Positions 9,581 through 17,687 of a DNA stretch of 64,000 nucleotides are shown piece after piece. Under the pieces are notes generated by a model. It saw nothing but the letters and a program-made list of their open reading frames with translations. It ran no database searches and had not been told where the DNA came from. The stretch lies in assembly GCF_014642915.1 (NCBI RefSeq), contig NZ_BMJE01000004.1, forward strand, positions 186,001 to 250,000, written 5' to 3'. The DNA comes from Flavobacterium suaedae (GTDB lineage Bacteria > Bacteroidota > Bacteroidia > Flavobacteriales > Flavobacteriaceae). A program made the position numbers and the translations under genes. How positions within the stretch are numbered: the stretch's first letter is position 1; every line of letters starts with the position of its first letter.

Positions 9581-10891
9581 TTATTTTACGTTTTCAATAG
9601 CGGCTTCTACAGTATTGTATATTTTAGTAAGTTGTTCGTTACTGATAATGTATGGTGGCAGTATGTATATAATATTACCTACAGGGCGTAGTATAACGCC
9701 ATTTTCTATAAAGAAATCATATAGCTTATTACGCAAACTTCCGTAGTAGCTGTCATTACCATCGGTAGCTAGTTCTAAAGCTAAAATTACCCCCAGTACC
9801 CTTACGGTTGTTACCCTTGGGTGTTGTTCAATTTTAGTTTTGAACTCCAGATGCATTTGGTTTATCCTTTGCAGGTTTTCCTGCATTTCGGGCTGTTGTA
9901 AAAGATCTATACTAGCCAGAGCAGCAGCACACCCTGTCGGGTTTGCCGTAAAGGTATGCCCGTGAAATAAAGCCTTATTTACATCTTCATCATAAAAACC
10001 ATCAAAAAGCTCCTGAGTGAAGGTAGTAATTGCCATTGGTATTGTACCGCCTGTTAGTGCTTTAGAAAGGCACATCATATCAGGTTGTTGGGTAAGATAA
10101 TTGCATGCGAACGTTTTACCTGTTTTCCCGAATCCTGTCATTACTTCATCGGCAATGGTAAAGATTTCGTTCTCCTTACATATTTTTATTAGTTCGTCCA
10201 GTGCTTCAGGTGCATACATAACCATTCCGGCAGCACCCTGTACTAAGGGTTCAAATATAAAGGCAGCATATTCACCGGTTTGAGTAAGCTCTTTCAGGGC
10301 TTTAAAACTGGCTTCTTCTTCGCCTTTTACGGGTACAGGAATACGGGTAACCTCTATAAGCGAATTACGGAATGCCTCAGTAAAGAATGAAATACCGCTT
10401 GCAGCCATTGCTGCAAAGGTATCGCCATGAAAAGCATTTTCGAAAGCGATTATTTTAGTACGTTTTTTACCCTGATTGTAGTTGTATTGTAACGCTACTT
10501 TTATAGCTATTTCTACAGTAGTGGAACCATTATCTGAAAAGAACATTTTTTGCTGATTATCAGGAAGCATTTCTATTAGCGTTTCTGATAGTTGTACAGC
10601 AGGCTCGTGTGTAAACCCACCAAATAAAACATGCTCTAAGGTTGTAAGCTGTTTGTATATCGATTCTGCTATAAAATCGTTACTATGCCCAAACGGGTTA
10701 ACCCACCATGAGGCTATGGCATCAATATATTCCTTACCGTCTTCATCCCAAAGTAAAGCATCTTTCCCGCGAACTATACCAATATGTTTGGCAGTGGTTT
10801 TATGCTGCGTGTAGGGGTGCCATATATGTTTAGTATCGCGTTCAGTAAGGTTTAGTTCTCCATTAAGTATATTCAGGCTACTGTTAGTCAT
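9581..10891 (-). CDS. bioA: Adenosylmethionine-8-amino-7-oxononanoate aminotransferase
   Basis: This is a class III PLP aminotransferase of 436 residues. It converts 8-amino-7-oxononanoate (KAPA) to 7,8-diaminononanoate with S-adenosylmethionine as amino donor, the third pathway-specific step of biotin synthesis. The N-terminal HIWHPYTQ signature is characteristic of BioA; the PLP lysine is in CLSKALTGG (about residue 277), and DEVMTGFGKTG carries the conserved Asp. The gene starts two bases after the bioD stop codon, so the two are an operon. Confidence 0.95.
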   Translation of the reverse strand: MTNSSLNILNGELNLTERDTKHIWHPYTQHKTTAKHIGIVRGKDALLWDEDGKEYIDAIASWWVNPFGHSNDFIAESIYKQLTTLEHVLFGGFTHEPAVQLSETLIEMLPDNQQKMFFSDNGSTTVEIAIKVALQYNYNQGKKRTKIIAFENAFHGDTFAAMAASGISFFTEAFRNSLIEVTRIPVPVKGEEEASFKALKELTQTGEYAAFIFEPLVQGAAGMVMYAPEALDELIKICKENEIFTIADEVMTGFGKTGKTFACNYLTQQPDMMCLSKALTGGTIPMAITTFTQELFDGFYDEDVNKALFHGHTFTANPTGCAAALASIDLLQQPEMQENLQRINQMHLEFKTKIEQHPRVTTVRVLGVILALELATDGNDSYYGSLRNKLYDFFIENGVILRPVGNIIYILPPYIISNEQLTKIYNTVEAAIENVK

Positions 10892-10893
10892 GC

Positions 10894-11517
10894 TTATTTA
10901 TTCAGTTTTTCCAGTTCAGGTTTAAAAGTCTCAGCATACTCACGAACAACTGTTTTATCAAAAAAGGGTTCGTTTTCTATTCTGCCTATGCAGTTGATTC
11001 CTGTTTTATTTAAAATTATTTCTTCTGTTGCTTTGTTTTCGTCACCGTTAAATATAATTCCTGCAATGTCAATATTGCGTTGTTGTAAAGCCTCTATAGT
11101 CAACAGGGTGTGGTTTATACTACCCAAATAGTGGCGCGATACTACAATTACTTTATAGTCCGGCTGCATTAAATCAGCAATAGTATCATTATCATTTAAC
11201 GGAACAAGTAAACCGCCGGCACCTTCTATAACCAAATGGTTTTTAGTTTTTGGTGCTTTAATTTTTTTAATGTCGATAGTTATATCATCTAATGCTGCTG
11301 CAAGGTGCGGACTTGCAGGGGTGTTTAATGCATAACTGTTATTATGAAACTTAGTTTTGGTATTAGAGATATATTTTTTGATTTTATGCGTATCGGAATC
11401 ATCTAAATCACCCGCCTGTACAGGTTTCCAGTAATCGGCTTCCATAGCCTCAGTTACTATAGCCGATGTTATTGTTTTTCCTACTTCCGTTCCTATTCCG
11501 GTAATAAATAGTTTCAT
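10894..11517 (-). CDS. bioD: Dethiobiotin synthetase
   Basis: A 207-residue P-loop carboxylase that closes the ureido ring of dethiobiotin from diaminononanoate, CO2 and ATP. The modified Walker A is GIGTEVGKT (residues 7-15), WKPVQAGD matches the BioD substrate-binding strand, and the EGAGGLLVPL motif is typical of the family. It is the first gene of the bioD-bioA-ketosynthase run. A minus-strand TACCTTTG motif lies 18 bases before the start codon. Confidence 0.95.
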   Translation of the reverse strand: MKLFITGIGTEVGKTITSAIVTEAMEADYWKPVQAGDLDDSDTHKIKKYISNTKTKFHNNSYALNTPASPHLAAALDDITIDIKKIKAPKTKNHLVIEGAGGLLVPLNDNDTIADLMQPDYKVIVVSRHYLGSINHTLLTIEALQQRNIDIAGIIFNGDENKATEEIILNKTGINCIGRIENEPFFDKTVVREYAETFKPELEKLNK

Positions 11518-11535
11518 TCTTGAAAAAATTTAATA

Positions 11536-11543
11536 CAAAGGTA
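11536..11543 (-). promoter_or_regulatory. Possible -7 element of the bioD operon
   Basis: The minus strand reads TACCTTTG, a full match to TAnnTTTG, 18 bases upstream of bioD. The nearest TTTG upstream is only 13 bases away, shorter than the usual 17-23, so the assignment rests on the -7 motif alone. Confidence 0.35.
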
Positions 11544-11649
11544 TTAATCATTTAGCCAAAAATGCCTTTACGTGTCTGTAAGTTGATTTTTAGTGTTTTT
11601 ACAGAAAAACTTTAATAAAATATTACCATAAGGCACAGGGATTTATCTG

Positions 11650-11657
11650 TATTTTTG
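11650..11657 (+). promoter_or_regulatory. Possible -7 element of the AI-2E-family transporter gene
   Basis: TATTTTTG matches TAnnTTTG 33 bases before the start codon. No TTG box at the expected distance was seen. Confidence 0.3.
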
Positions 11658-11690
11658 AAATAAATCACCAGTTTTAACACTTGTTTACTT

Positions 11691-12809
11691 ATGACCGAAT
11701 TAAAGATTCCGGCTTATATAAAAGCTGTTTTTATAGCCATTTTGATAATTATCATTGTTTTTTTTATGATAGTTGGCAAAACTATACTGGTTCCGCTTTT
11801 TATTTCGGGGTATATATCTATGTTACTTACTTCTGTATGTAACCGTTTGGAAAAACGTAAAATTCCCCGAGTTGTAAGTGCCTTTATAAGTCTTTCGGTG
11901 TTTGTGGTATTAATCTCTGCAATTTTAGTGTTTGTTTATTTTCAGGTAAGAGGGTTTGTAGAAGATTTGGGAGGTAACCTTTCTGAAAAAATAAATGGTT
12001 ATGCAGTTAATGCTAACCAGTGGGTATATGAAAACTTAGGTATAGATATGGGTATGTATAATGGCTTTGAATTTAAAAAAGCAGTAGAAATTGTACAGCC
12101 GGAAGAAGCATCGCCAATGCAACTAATATTTTCTTTAGTTAATATGCTTTCTGATATTATATTACTTCCTGTTTTTATATTCTTCTTGTTAATATACAGA
12201 GATCACCTGGCAGTATTTATTAGTAAAATATTCCGTAAACACAGAAACGGAGATATACTGGGTAAGTTAACTTCTATACGCCGTATAGTGCATGCCTACA
12301 TTATAGGGGCGGGGCAGGTAATGCTGATATTAGCCGTTGTTAATACAGCAGTACTTTTTGCTTTAGGAATAGAGCATGCAATATTTTTCGGGGTGTTGGC
12401 AGGGGTACTTAATATTATACCGTATTTAGGACCTATATTAGGCGGAATGTTCCCTTTTATATTCGCTCTTATAACTAAGGATACACTTTTTTACCCTATA
12501 GCTGTAGCAATATCGTTTACTTTTATACAATTACTGGAAAGCACTTTTTTAACACCTAAAATAACAGGTAGTAATGTAAACCTTAATGCTTTGGTTACCT
12601 TTATAGGTCTGTTACTAGGTGGTGCTATATGGGGTGTAATAGGTATGATATTAATAATACCTACTATAGCTATATTAAAAAGGCTGTTTGAAATGAGCCC
12701 TTATACTGAGCCTTATGCATATTTATTTGGAGAGGAAGATAGTAACTGGTTTAAAAGAAAACAACGAGGGCGAAGGCAACCTAAGCATAATGGGAACGGG
12801 CAGCCTTAA
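11691..12809 (+). CDS. AI-2E family transporter (PerM/YdiK/TqsA-like membrane protein)
   Basis: A 372-residue membrane protein with the family layout: two N-terminal helices (about 9-50), a further helix (about 60-85), a soluble segment, then four or five helices from about 150 to 345. The motif NIIPYLGPILGG (about residue 241) is the family hallmark. Members are proposed exporters of small molecules such as autoinducer-2, or Na+/H+ antiporters; substrate is unknown. The gene runs opposite to the flanking biotin genes, and its last 29 bases overlap the end of bioF on the other strand. The tail is short and basic. Confidence 0.85.
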   Translation: MTELKIPAYIKAVFIAILIIIIVFFMIVGKTILVPLFISGYISMLLTSVCNRLEKRKIPRVVSAFISLSVFVVLISAILVFVYFQVRGFVEDLGGNLSEKINGYAVNANQWVYENLGIDMGMYNGFEFKKAVEIVQPEEASPMQLIFSLVNMLSDIILLPVFIFFLLIYRDHLAVFISKIFRKHRNGDILGKLTSIRRIVHAYIIGAGQVMLILAVVNTAVLFALGIEHAIFFGVLAGVLNIIPYLGPILGGMFPFIFALITKDTLFYPIAVAISFTFIQLLESTFLTPKITGSNVNLNALVTFIGLLLGGAIWGVIGMILIIPTIAILKRLFEMSPYTEPYAYLFGEEDSNWFKRKQRGRRQPKHNGNGQP

Positions 12810-13941
12810 GTGCTGTTAAAGCATTTACAATTTCATTTTTAGTGTTATAGCTATGCAGGCAAAAACGTAATCTTTCCTGTCCTGACGGTACAGTAGGACT
12901 AAGTATGGCTTTCACATTATAACCATTTTGCTGTAAGTATTTCGCAATGCTTTTTACCTTTTCATTTCCCGGAATTACGACACAGTGAATGGCTGAATTA
13001 CTTTCTATACAATCAACACCTTCTTGCTGTAATGTTTCAGTAAAGTAGCTTATGTTTTTGTGTAGTGTTTTTCGGGCGGTAGTATTTTTTGCTATTTCTT
13101 TATAAGCAAATTGTATAGTAGCCAGTGCGTGTGGTGGTAGTGCTGTAGTATAAATAAAACTCCTCGAAAAATTGATGAGGTATTCCTTTAATGCTGAGTT
13201 CCCTAAAACAGCCGCACCATGGCAACCCAGTGCTTTGCCAAAAGTAACTATGCGGGCAAATACCTTATTGTCTAATCCTAATTGCTGTAATAATCCTTCC
13301 CCTTTAGTGCCGAAAACACCAATGGCATGTGCTTCATCTACTATAAGTTTACAATTGTAGTTTTCAGCTAAACTTACTAAAGCAAGTAAGTCAGGACTGT
13401 CGCCATCCATAGAAAAAACTGATTCGGTTACTACATAAACCGTAGCTGCTTTTTCAGTATGCAGTTGTAGTAAACTCTCAAGATTATCTATACTGTTGTG
13501 AGTAAATTTATACGAGTTGGCAAGGGATAGTCTTAAACCGTCGCGAATGGAAGCGTGTATAAACTCATCATATAATACTATATCGCCTTTTTGCGGCACG
13601 CACGAAAAGAAACCAATATTAGCGTCATATCCTGAATTATAGATAATAGCACTTTCGCTATTATGGAAATCAGCTATAAACTTTTCTGTTTCTTCATGTA
13701 GTGGGGAGTTACCACTTATAAGCCGTGAACCTGTAGCTCCGTTTGCAATAGTATTATTTTTAATAAGGTATTGGTGTGCAGCATTAAAAATTGCTTTGTT
13801 TTGCGATAACCCTAAGTAATCATTAGAGGCAAAGTCGGCAGTATTTCTTGAAGAGCCTTCAGGAGTGGTTAATTTCCTCAGCATTCCTGAACTATTGCGT
13901 TCTTCCAGTTTCTGTAAAAGTGATTTTGGTAATTGCTGCAT
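12781..13941 (-). CDS. bioF: 8-amino-7-oxononanoate synthase (KAPA synthase)
   Basis: This is an alpha-oxoamine synthase of 386 residues that joins pimeloyl-ACP (or -CoA) and L-alanine with loss of CO2. Visible landmarks are SNDYLGL near the N-terminus, GSRLISGN, DEAHAIGVFG with the PLP-contacting Asp and His, and the Schiff-base lysine in TFGKALGCHG (about residue 235). It is on the same strand as bioD but is separated from it by the transporter gene, so it must have its own promoter. Kbl and SPT are relatives, but the linkage to bioD/bioA supports BioF. Confidence 0.92.
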   Translation of the reverse strand: MQQLPKSLLQKLEERNSSGMLRKLTTPEGSSRNTADFASNDYLGLSQNKAIFNAAHQYLIKNNTIANGATGSRLISGNSPLHEETEKFIADFHNSESAIIYNSGYDANIGFFSCVPQKGDIVLYDEFIHASIRDGLRLSLANSYKFTHNSIDNLESLLQLHTEKAATVYVVTESVFSMDGDSPDLLALVSLAENYNCKLIVDEAHAIGVFGTKGEGLLQQLGLDNKVFARIVTFGKALGCHGAAVLGNSALKEYLINFSRSFIYTTALPPHALATIQFAYKEIAKNTTARKTLHKNISYFTETLQQEGVDCIESNSAIHCVVIPGNEKVKSIAKYLQQNGYNVKAILSPTVPSGQERLRFCLHSYNTKNEIVNALTALKAARSHYA

Positions 13942-14010
13942 ATTTCAAAAATAAGCAAGTTTTATATCTCAGTCTATAATTTTTTAATATTGATTTTCAT
14001 TTATTAATTA

Positions 14011-14038
14011 TTGTTTTTCAATAATTTTATTACCTTTG
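14011..14038 (+). promoter_or_regulatory. Bacteroidota-type promoter of the DUF2975/HTH pair
   Basis: TTG (14011-14013) is followed after 17 bases by TACCTTTG (14031-14038), fitting the flavobacterial consensus TTG-N17-23-TAnnTTTG. The start codon lies 28 bases further on. Confidence 0.62.
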
Positions 14039-14066
14039 TATCAGTAAAACATAAAACTAAAATATT

Positions 14067-14567
14067 ATGCGACGACTTTCTACTTTAAAAACAATTGTTG
14101 ATATATTATTTGTTTTTGCAATGATAGCAGTAATTTTTGGACTGCCTTTAATTTTAATGTTGATAATTATACCCGAACAGGTTCCCATAACATTTAGTGA
14201 AGGGCGTAGTCCCTCAGGTATAGATTTTATAGGCTTTTTATTTTTTATATATGTAGGTTACCTCTTTTTTGTATATGCACTTTATCTTTTCAGGAAAACA
14301 TTGGAATTATTCAGAAAGAGAATATTTTTTGATAACCGTGTTATAAAAAACCTCGACCAGACAGGTAAGGCAATACTTATAGGGGTTGTAATAATGATTA
14401 TACCAGCCATCCTTTTAAGGCTTACAGAAAGCCCTATTGAGTTAGAAGTTAATATAGGATTGAATGATACGCTTATAACGGCTGGTTTAGGTTTGTTTTT
14501 TATAGTGCTTAGTGATGTTTTTGCTATGGCAAAAAAACACAAAGAAGATAGTGACTTAACTGTATAA
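14067..14567 (+). CDS. DUF2975 family membrane protein
   Basis: A 166-residue protein with four predicted transmembrane helices (about residues 11-33, 50-75, 98-118, 134-155) and a short hydrophilic tail. The arrangement and the immediately following small Cro/C1-like regulator match the common DUF2975-plus-HTH gene pair. The function of DUF2975 is not established; it probably senses or controls a membrane state together with its regulator. Confidence 0.75.
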   Translation: MRRLSTLKTIVDILFVFAMIAVIFGLPLILMLIIIPEQVPITFSEGRSPSGIDFIGFLFFIYVGYLFFVYALYLFRKTLELFRKRIFFDNRVIKNLDQTGKAILIGVVIMIIPAILLRLTESPIELEVNIGLNDTLITAGLGLFFIVLSDVFAMAKKHKEDSDLTV

Positions 14568-14569
14568 TT

Positions 14570-14779
14570 ATGGCTATAGTTATTAATCTTGATGTAATGC
14601 TTGCCAAGCGTAAAATGCGCAGTAATGAACTGGCAGATAAAATAGGCATTACCACAGCAAATTTATCGATACTGAAAACGGGAAAAGCAAAAGCCATAAG
14701 GTTCTCTACATTAGAAGCTATATGCGAAGTGCTGGAATGCCAGCCCGGGGATATAATGGAGTATATTAATGAGGGATAG
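14570..14779 (+). CDS. Small Cro/C1-type (YozG-like) HTH regulator
   Basis: This 69-residue protein is a complete helix-turn-helix domain: KIGITTANLSILKTGKAKAI gives the turn and recognition helix, and the ending ECQPGDIMEY is typical of the YozG/YgzD subgroup. It starts two bases after the stop codon of the DUF2975 gene, so the pair is translated together. It probably autoregulates this operon. Confidence 0.85.
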   Translation: MAIVINLDVMLAKRKMRSNELADKIGITTANLSILKTGKAKAIRFSTLEAICEVLECQPGDIMEYINEG

Positions 14780-14789
14780 TAATTTATTT

Positions 14790-14868
14790 CATCACGTCAT
14801 TGCGAGCGGAGCGAGGCAATCTTTATAAACTAGATTACTTCGTCATTCTTCCTCGTAATGACGTGATG
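14790..14868. repeat. REP-like imperfect palindrome in convergent intergenic space
   Basis: Arms at 14790-14806 and 14852-14868 are 17 bases long and complementary except for one G-T position; the inner part contains CGGAGCGAGGCAATCT and an imperfect counterpart. The left arm resembles the widespread interspersed element containing TCATTGCGAGC. It sits between convergent genes ending at 14779 and 14875 and may serve as a terminator for both. Only one copy is present in this window. Confidence 0.7.
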
Positions 14869-14874
14869 TATAAA

Positions 14875-16686
14875 TTAATGCTCTCCTTTTTCGGCTTTGC
14901 GTTCCAGTTCCGCCTGAATTTCTTCCATAACAGGTTTAACGGTGCTTTCCGGTAAGTCAGCAATGCGTATGTACATTAGTCCGTCAACAGAATTATTAAA
15001 TAAAGGGTCTACATTAAAGGCAATAACACGAGCATTTTGCTTAATGTACTTTTTAATAAGTACCGGCAGGCGCATACTGCCCGGTTCTACTTCCTCAATT
15101 ATTTTGTCAAACTTATTAAGGTCAGATTCCGTTTCATTAAAAACAAAATCCTTATCATCATCCTTAAGTTTTACTTTATACTCTTTTTTCGGGTGTACGT
15201 ATTGTGCAATATAAGGGTCGTAGTAATGTGACTTCATAAACTCAATCATCAACGATTTAGAGAAGTCAGAAAACTTATTACTTATACTTACCCCGCCAAT
15301 AAGAAATTTGTGTTCAGGGTAGCGCAGTGTGGTATGTACTATACCCTTCCATAAAAGGAAAAGCGGCATAGGTTTTTGTTGGTATTCGTTTATAATAAAA
15401 GCCCGGCCCATTTCTATGGATTTAGACATCATATCATAAAGTTCCGGCTCAAACCTGAACAGGTCATGCAGATAAAAACCGTCTATACCATATTTTTTGT
15501 AAATATCTTTTCCCAGCCCCATGCGGTATGCGCCTGCAATACATTTTGCATCGTCATCCCACAAGAACATATGGTGGTAATACTTGTCGTAATCATCAAG
15601 GTCAAGCGACTCATTAGTGCCCTCACCTACAGCACGGAATGTTATTTCGCGCAACCTGCCTATTTCATGTAAAACATTAGGAATTTTATCTGCCGAAGCA
15701 AAAAACACTTCATAGTTTTTACTTTGCAATAAGCGGTAATCTCCTTCGCGCAGGCTGTCTACCTCACGTAAAATCTCTTCCTGGTTAGCAGATTTAGCTA
15801 TTTGTTTTGGGTTTCTGGGACTTCTTTTTATGTTGAAGTTGCTTGTGTCAAGTAGTTTTGTGCCTTTCTTAAAAGGGTTAGAAAGCATATACGTTTTTCT
15901 GCGTAAAAATTCAGAGTAGCTTTCTATACTTTCATGTTCGTTTTGCTCGGCAACCGATATAGGTTTACCAATACGTACCTTTATTACACGGTCTTTTTGT
16001 GTAAGCAGTTCCGATGGTAATTTTGCCGTACGCAATGTATCATTCATTCGGGAAAGCAAGTAAAAAAGCCTGCTGTTTTTAGCATGGAAGTAAATAGGTA
16101 CTACAGGAACATTAGCTTTTTTTATCAGTTTTATAGCACCTTCTTCCCAAGGTCTGTCTACTACCAATTTACCATCTCTGTAGGTAGATACTTCTCCCGC
16201 CGGGAATATGCCTAAAGGCTTATCTTCGCTAAGGTGGCGTAAAGCATCTTTTATACCCAAAAGGCTGGATTTAGCATCCTTATGTGTTTCAAAAGGATTT
16301 ACGGGCATTATAAATGGTTTCATTGGTTCTATTCTGTGCAGTAAGAAGTTGGCTATAATTTTAAAGTCAGGTCTTCTTTCCAGCATCAGCTTTAAAAGCA
16401 ATACACCATCTATACCACCAAGCGGGTGATTAGAAACTGTTATATAGGCACCCTCCTTAGGAAGGCGTTTAAAATCTTCTTCGGGAATTTCAAATTTTAT
16501 CTGGAACTCGTCCAGCAGGGCATTAAGGAATTCAATATCCGATAAGTGCTTGTGTTTATCGTATATTTTATTCATTGTAGATATTTTCAAAACTTTCATC
16601 AGTAACCAGCCTGAAAAAGTTCCTAAAAAACCATACTTATCAGTCTTTATTGCTTTTGCAACTTCTTTAGCGGTAACTAAACTCAT
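14875..16686 (-). CDS. olsF: Bifunctional ornithine-lipid synthase: PlsC-like and GNAT-like acyltransferase fusion
   Basis: A 603-residue fusion. The N-terminal half is a lysophospholipid-type acyltransferase with SNHPLGGIDG (about residues 83-92; the NHxxxxD catalytic motif) and GIFPAGEVS (about 160). The C-terminal half is an OlsB-like N-acyltransferase of GNAT fold (about 305-480), including LREITFRAVGEGT and DAKCIAGAYRMGLG. This order matches OlsF, described from Serratia and Flavobacterium johnsoniae, in which the C-terminal domain attaches a 3-hydroxyacyl chain to ornithine and the N-terminal domain esterifies it. It should act at the cytoplasmic face of the inner membrane. A basic or glycine acceptor instead of ornithine (giving related aminolipids) cannot be excluded. 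Confidence 0.8.
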   Translation of the reverse strand: MSLVTAKEVAKAIKTDKYGFLGTFSGWLLMKVLKISTMNKIYDKHKHLSDIEFLNALLDEFQIKFEIPEEDFKRLPKEGAYITVSNHPLGGIDGVLLLKLMLERRPDFKIIANFLLHRIEPMKPFIMPVNPFETHKDAKSSLLGIKDALRHLSEDKPLGIFPAGEVSTYRDGKLVVDRPWEEGAIKLIKKANVPVVPIYFHAKNSRLFYLLSRMNDTLRTAKLPSELLTQKDRVIKVRIGKPISVAEQNEHESIESYSEFLRRKTYMLSNPFKKGTKLLDTSNFNIKRSPRNPKQIAKSANQEEILREVDSLREGDYRLLQSKNYEVFFASADKIPNVLHEIGRLREITFRAVGEGTNESLDLDDYDKYYHHMFLWDDDAKCIAGAYRMGLGKDIYKKYGIDGFYLHDLFRFEPELYDMMSKSIEMGRAFIINEYQQKPMPLFLLWKGIVHTTLRYPEHKFLIGGVSISNKFSDFSKSLMIEFMKSHYYDPYIAQYVHPKKEYKVKLKDDDKDFVFNETESDLNKFDKIIEEVEPGSMRLPVLIKKYIKQNARVIAFNVDPLFNNSVDGLMYIRIADLPESTVKPVMEEIQAELERKAEKGEH

Positions 16687-16852
16687 CTACATTGGATTGA
16701 TTCGGCAAGAAACAAAGATAGTAATTCTGATGAAACGTTAAAAAGGAATACATTTTTTAACGCTAAGGGCAATTACTAATAGTATATTTTTGGTTTTTAG
16801 CCGTTTATATTTAAATATGGCAATCACAATTTAATATATTTACTTTTTTGGC

Positions 16853-16860
16853 TACTTTTG
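16853..16860 (+). promoter_or_regulatory. Possible -7 element of xth
   Basis: TACTTTTG matches TAnnTTTG 17 bases before the ATG at 16878 and lies inside the extension that the upstream ATG at 16848 would create, which favours the downstream start. Confidence 0.35.
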
Positions 16861-16877
16861 GGTGGTTAAATTATATT

Positions 16878-17639
16878 ATGAGGATTATATCTTACAACGT
16901 AAACGGAATTCGAGCAGCATTTAATAAAGGTTTTATAGAATGGTTAACCCAGGCAAACCCTGATATAATTTGTTTGCAGGAAACCAAAGCAATGAAAGAA
17001 CAGGTAGCTATTGATGAAATTGAAGCAGCAGGCTACCCTTATCATTACTGGTTTTCAGCGCAAAAAAAAGGATATAGCGGGGTAGCTATTTTCTCTAAAC
17101 ATGAGCCTAAAAACGTAGTATACGGCACAGGAATTGATTATATGGATGCCGAAGGGCGTAACATCAGATTGGATTTTGAGGACTTCTCTGTAATGAGTCT
17201 TTACTTGCCATCAGGGACAAATATTGCAAGATTAGAGCATAAGTTCCAATATATGGACGATTTTTACGATTATATAAGTGAACTGAAGAAAGAAATACCT
17301 AACCTGATAATTTGCGGGGACTATAATATATGTCATGAAGCGATAGATATTCACGACCCTATCCGTAATGCTAAAGTATCCGGCTTTTTACCGCAAGAGC
17401 GCGAATGGCTGGGTAAGTTTATAGATAACGGATTTATAGATACGTTCCGTCATTTTAATAAAGAACCGCACAATTACAGTTGGTGGAGCTATCGTGCCAA
17501 TGCCCGCAATAATAACAAAGGGTGGCGTATAGATTATGCTATGGTAAGCGATGCCATGAAAGACAGGCTTACCCGAGCGGTAATATTACCCGAGGCAAAA
17601 CATAGCGACCATTGCCCTATAGTACTGGAGTTTGAATAA
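16878..17639 (+). CDS. xth: Exodeoxyribonuclease III
   Basis: From the ATG at 16878 the protein has 253 residues and starts MRIISYNVNGIRAAF, exactly where ExoIII-family proteins begin; the in-frame ATG ten codons upstream is rejected. Family motifs of the exonuclease-endonuclease-phosphatase fold follow in order: LQETK (metal-binding Glu), SGVAIFSK, LPSGTN, CGDYNICH (catalytic Asp, Asn), WRIDYAMVS and SDHCPIVLEF (catalytic His). It removes 3' blocks and cuts at abasic sites in base-excision repair. It stands alone, with OmpA-like lipoprotein downstream in the same direction. Confidence 0.93.
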   Translation: MRIISYNVNGIRAAFNKGFIEWLTQANPDIICLQETKAMKEQVAIDEIEAAGYPYHYWFSAQKKGYSGVAIFSKHEPKNVVYGTGIDYMDAEGRNIRLDFEDFSVMSLYLPSGTNIARLEHKFQYMDDFYDYISELKKEIPNLIICGDYNICHEAIDIHDPIRNAKVSGFLPQEREWLGKFIDNGFIDTFRHFNKEPHNYSWWSYRANARNNNKGWRIDYAMVSDAMKDRLTRAVILPEAKHSDHCPIVLEFE

Positions 17640-17687
17640 AATATTTTTTGAATAAGTAAACACAAATAAAAACCAATAAAGTAAACG

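Noticed and set aside
16848..16877. ATG at 16848 as start of xth
   Set aside because: It adds ten residues not expected in ExoIII, and a -7-like element lies inside the extension.
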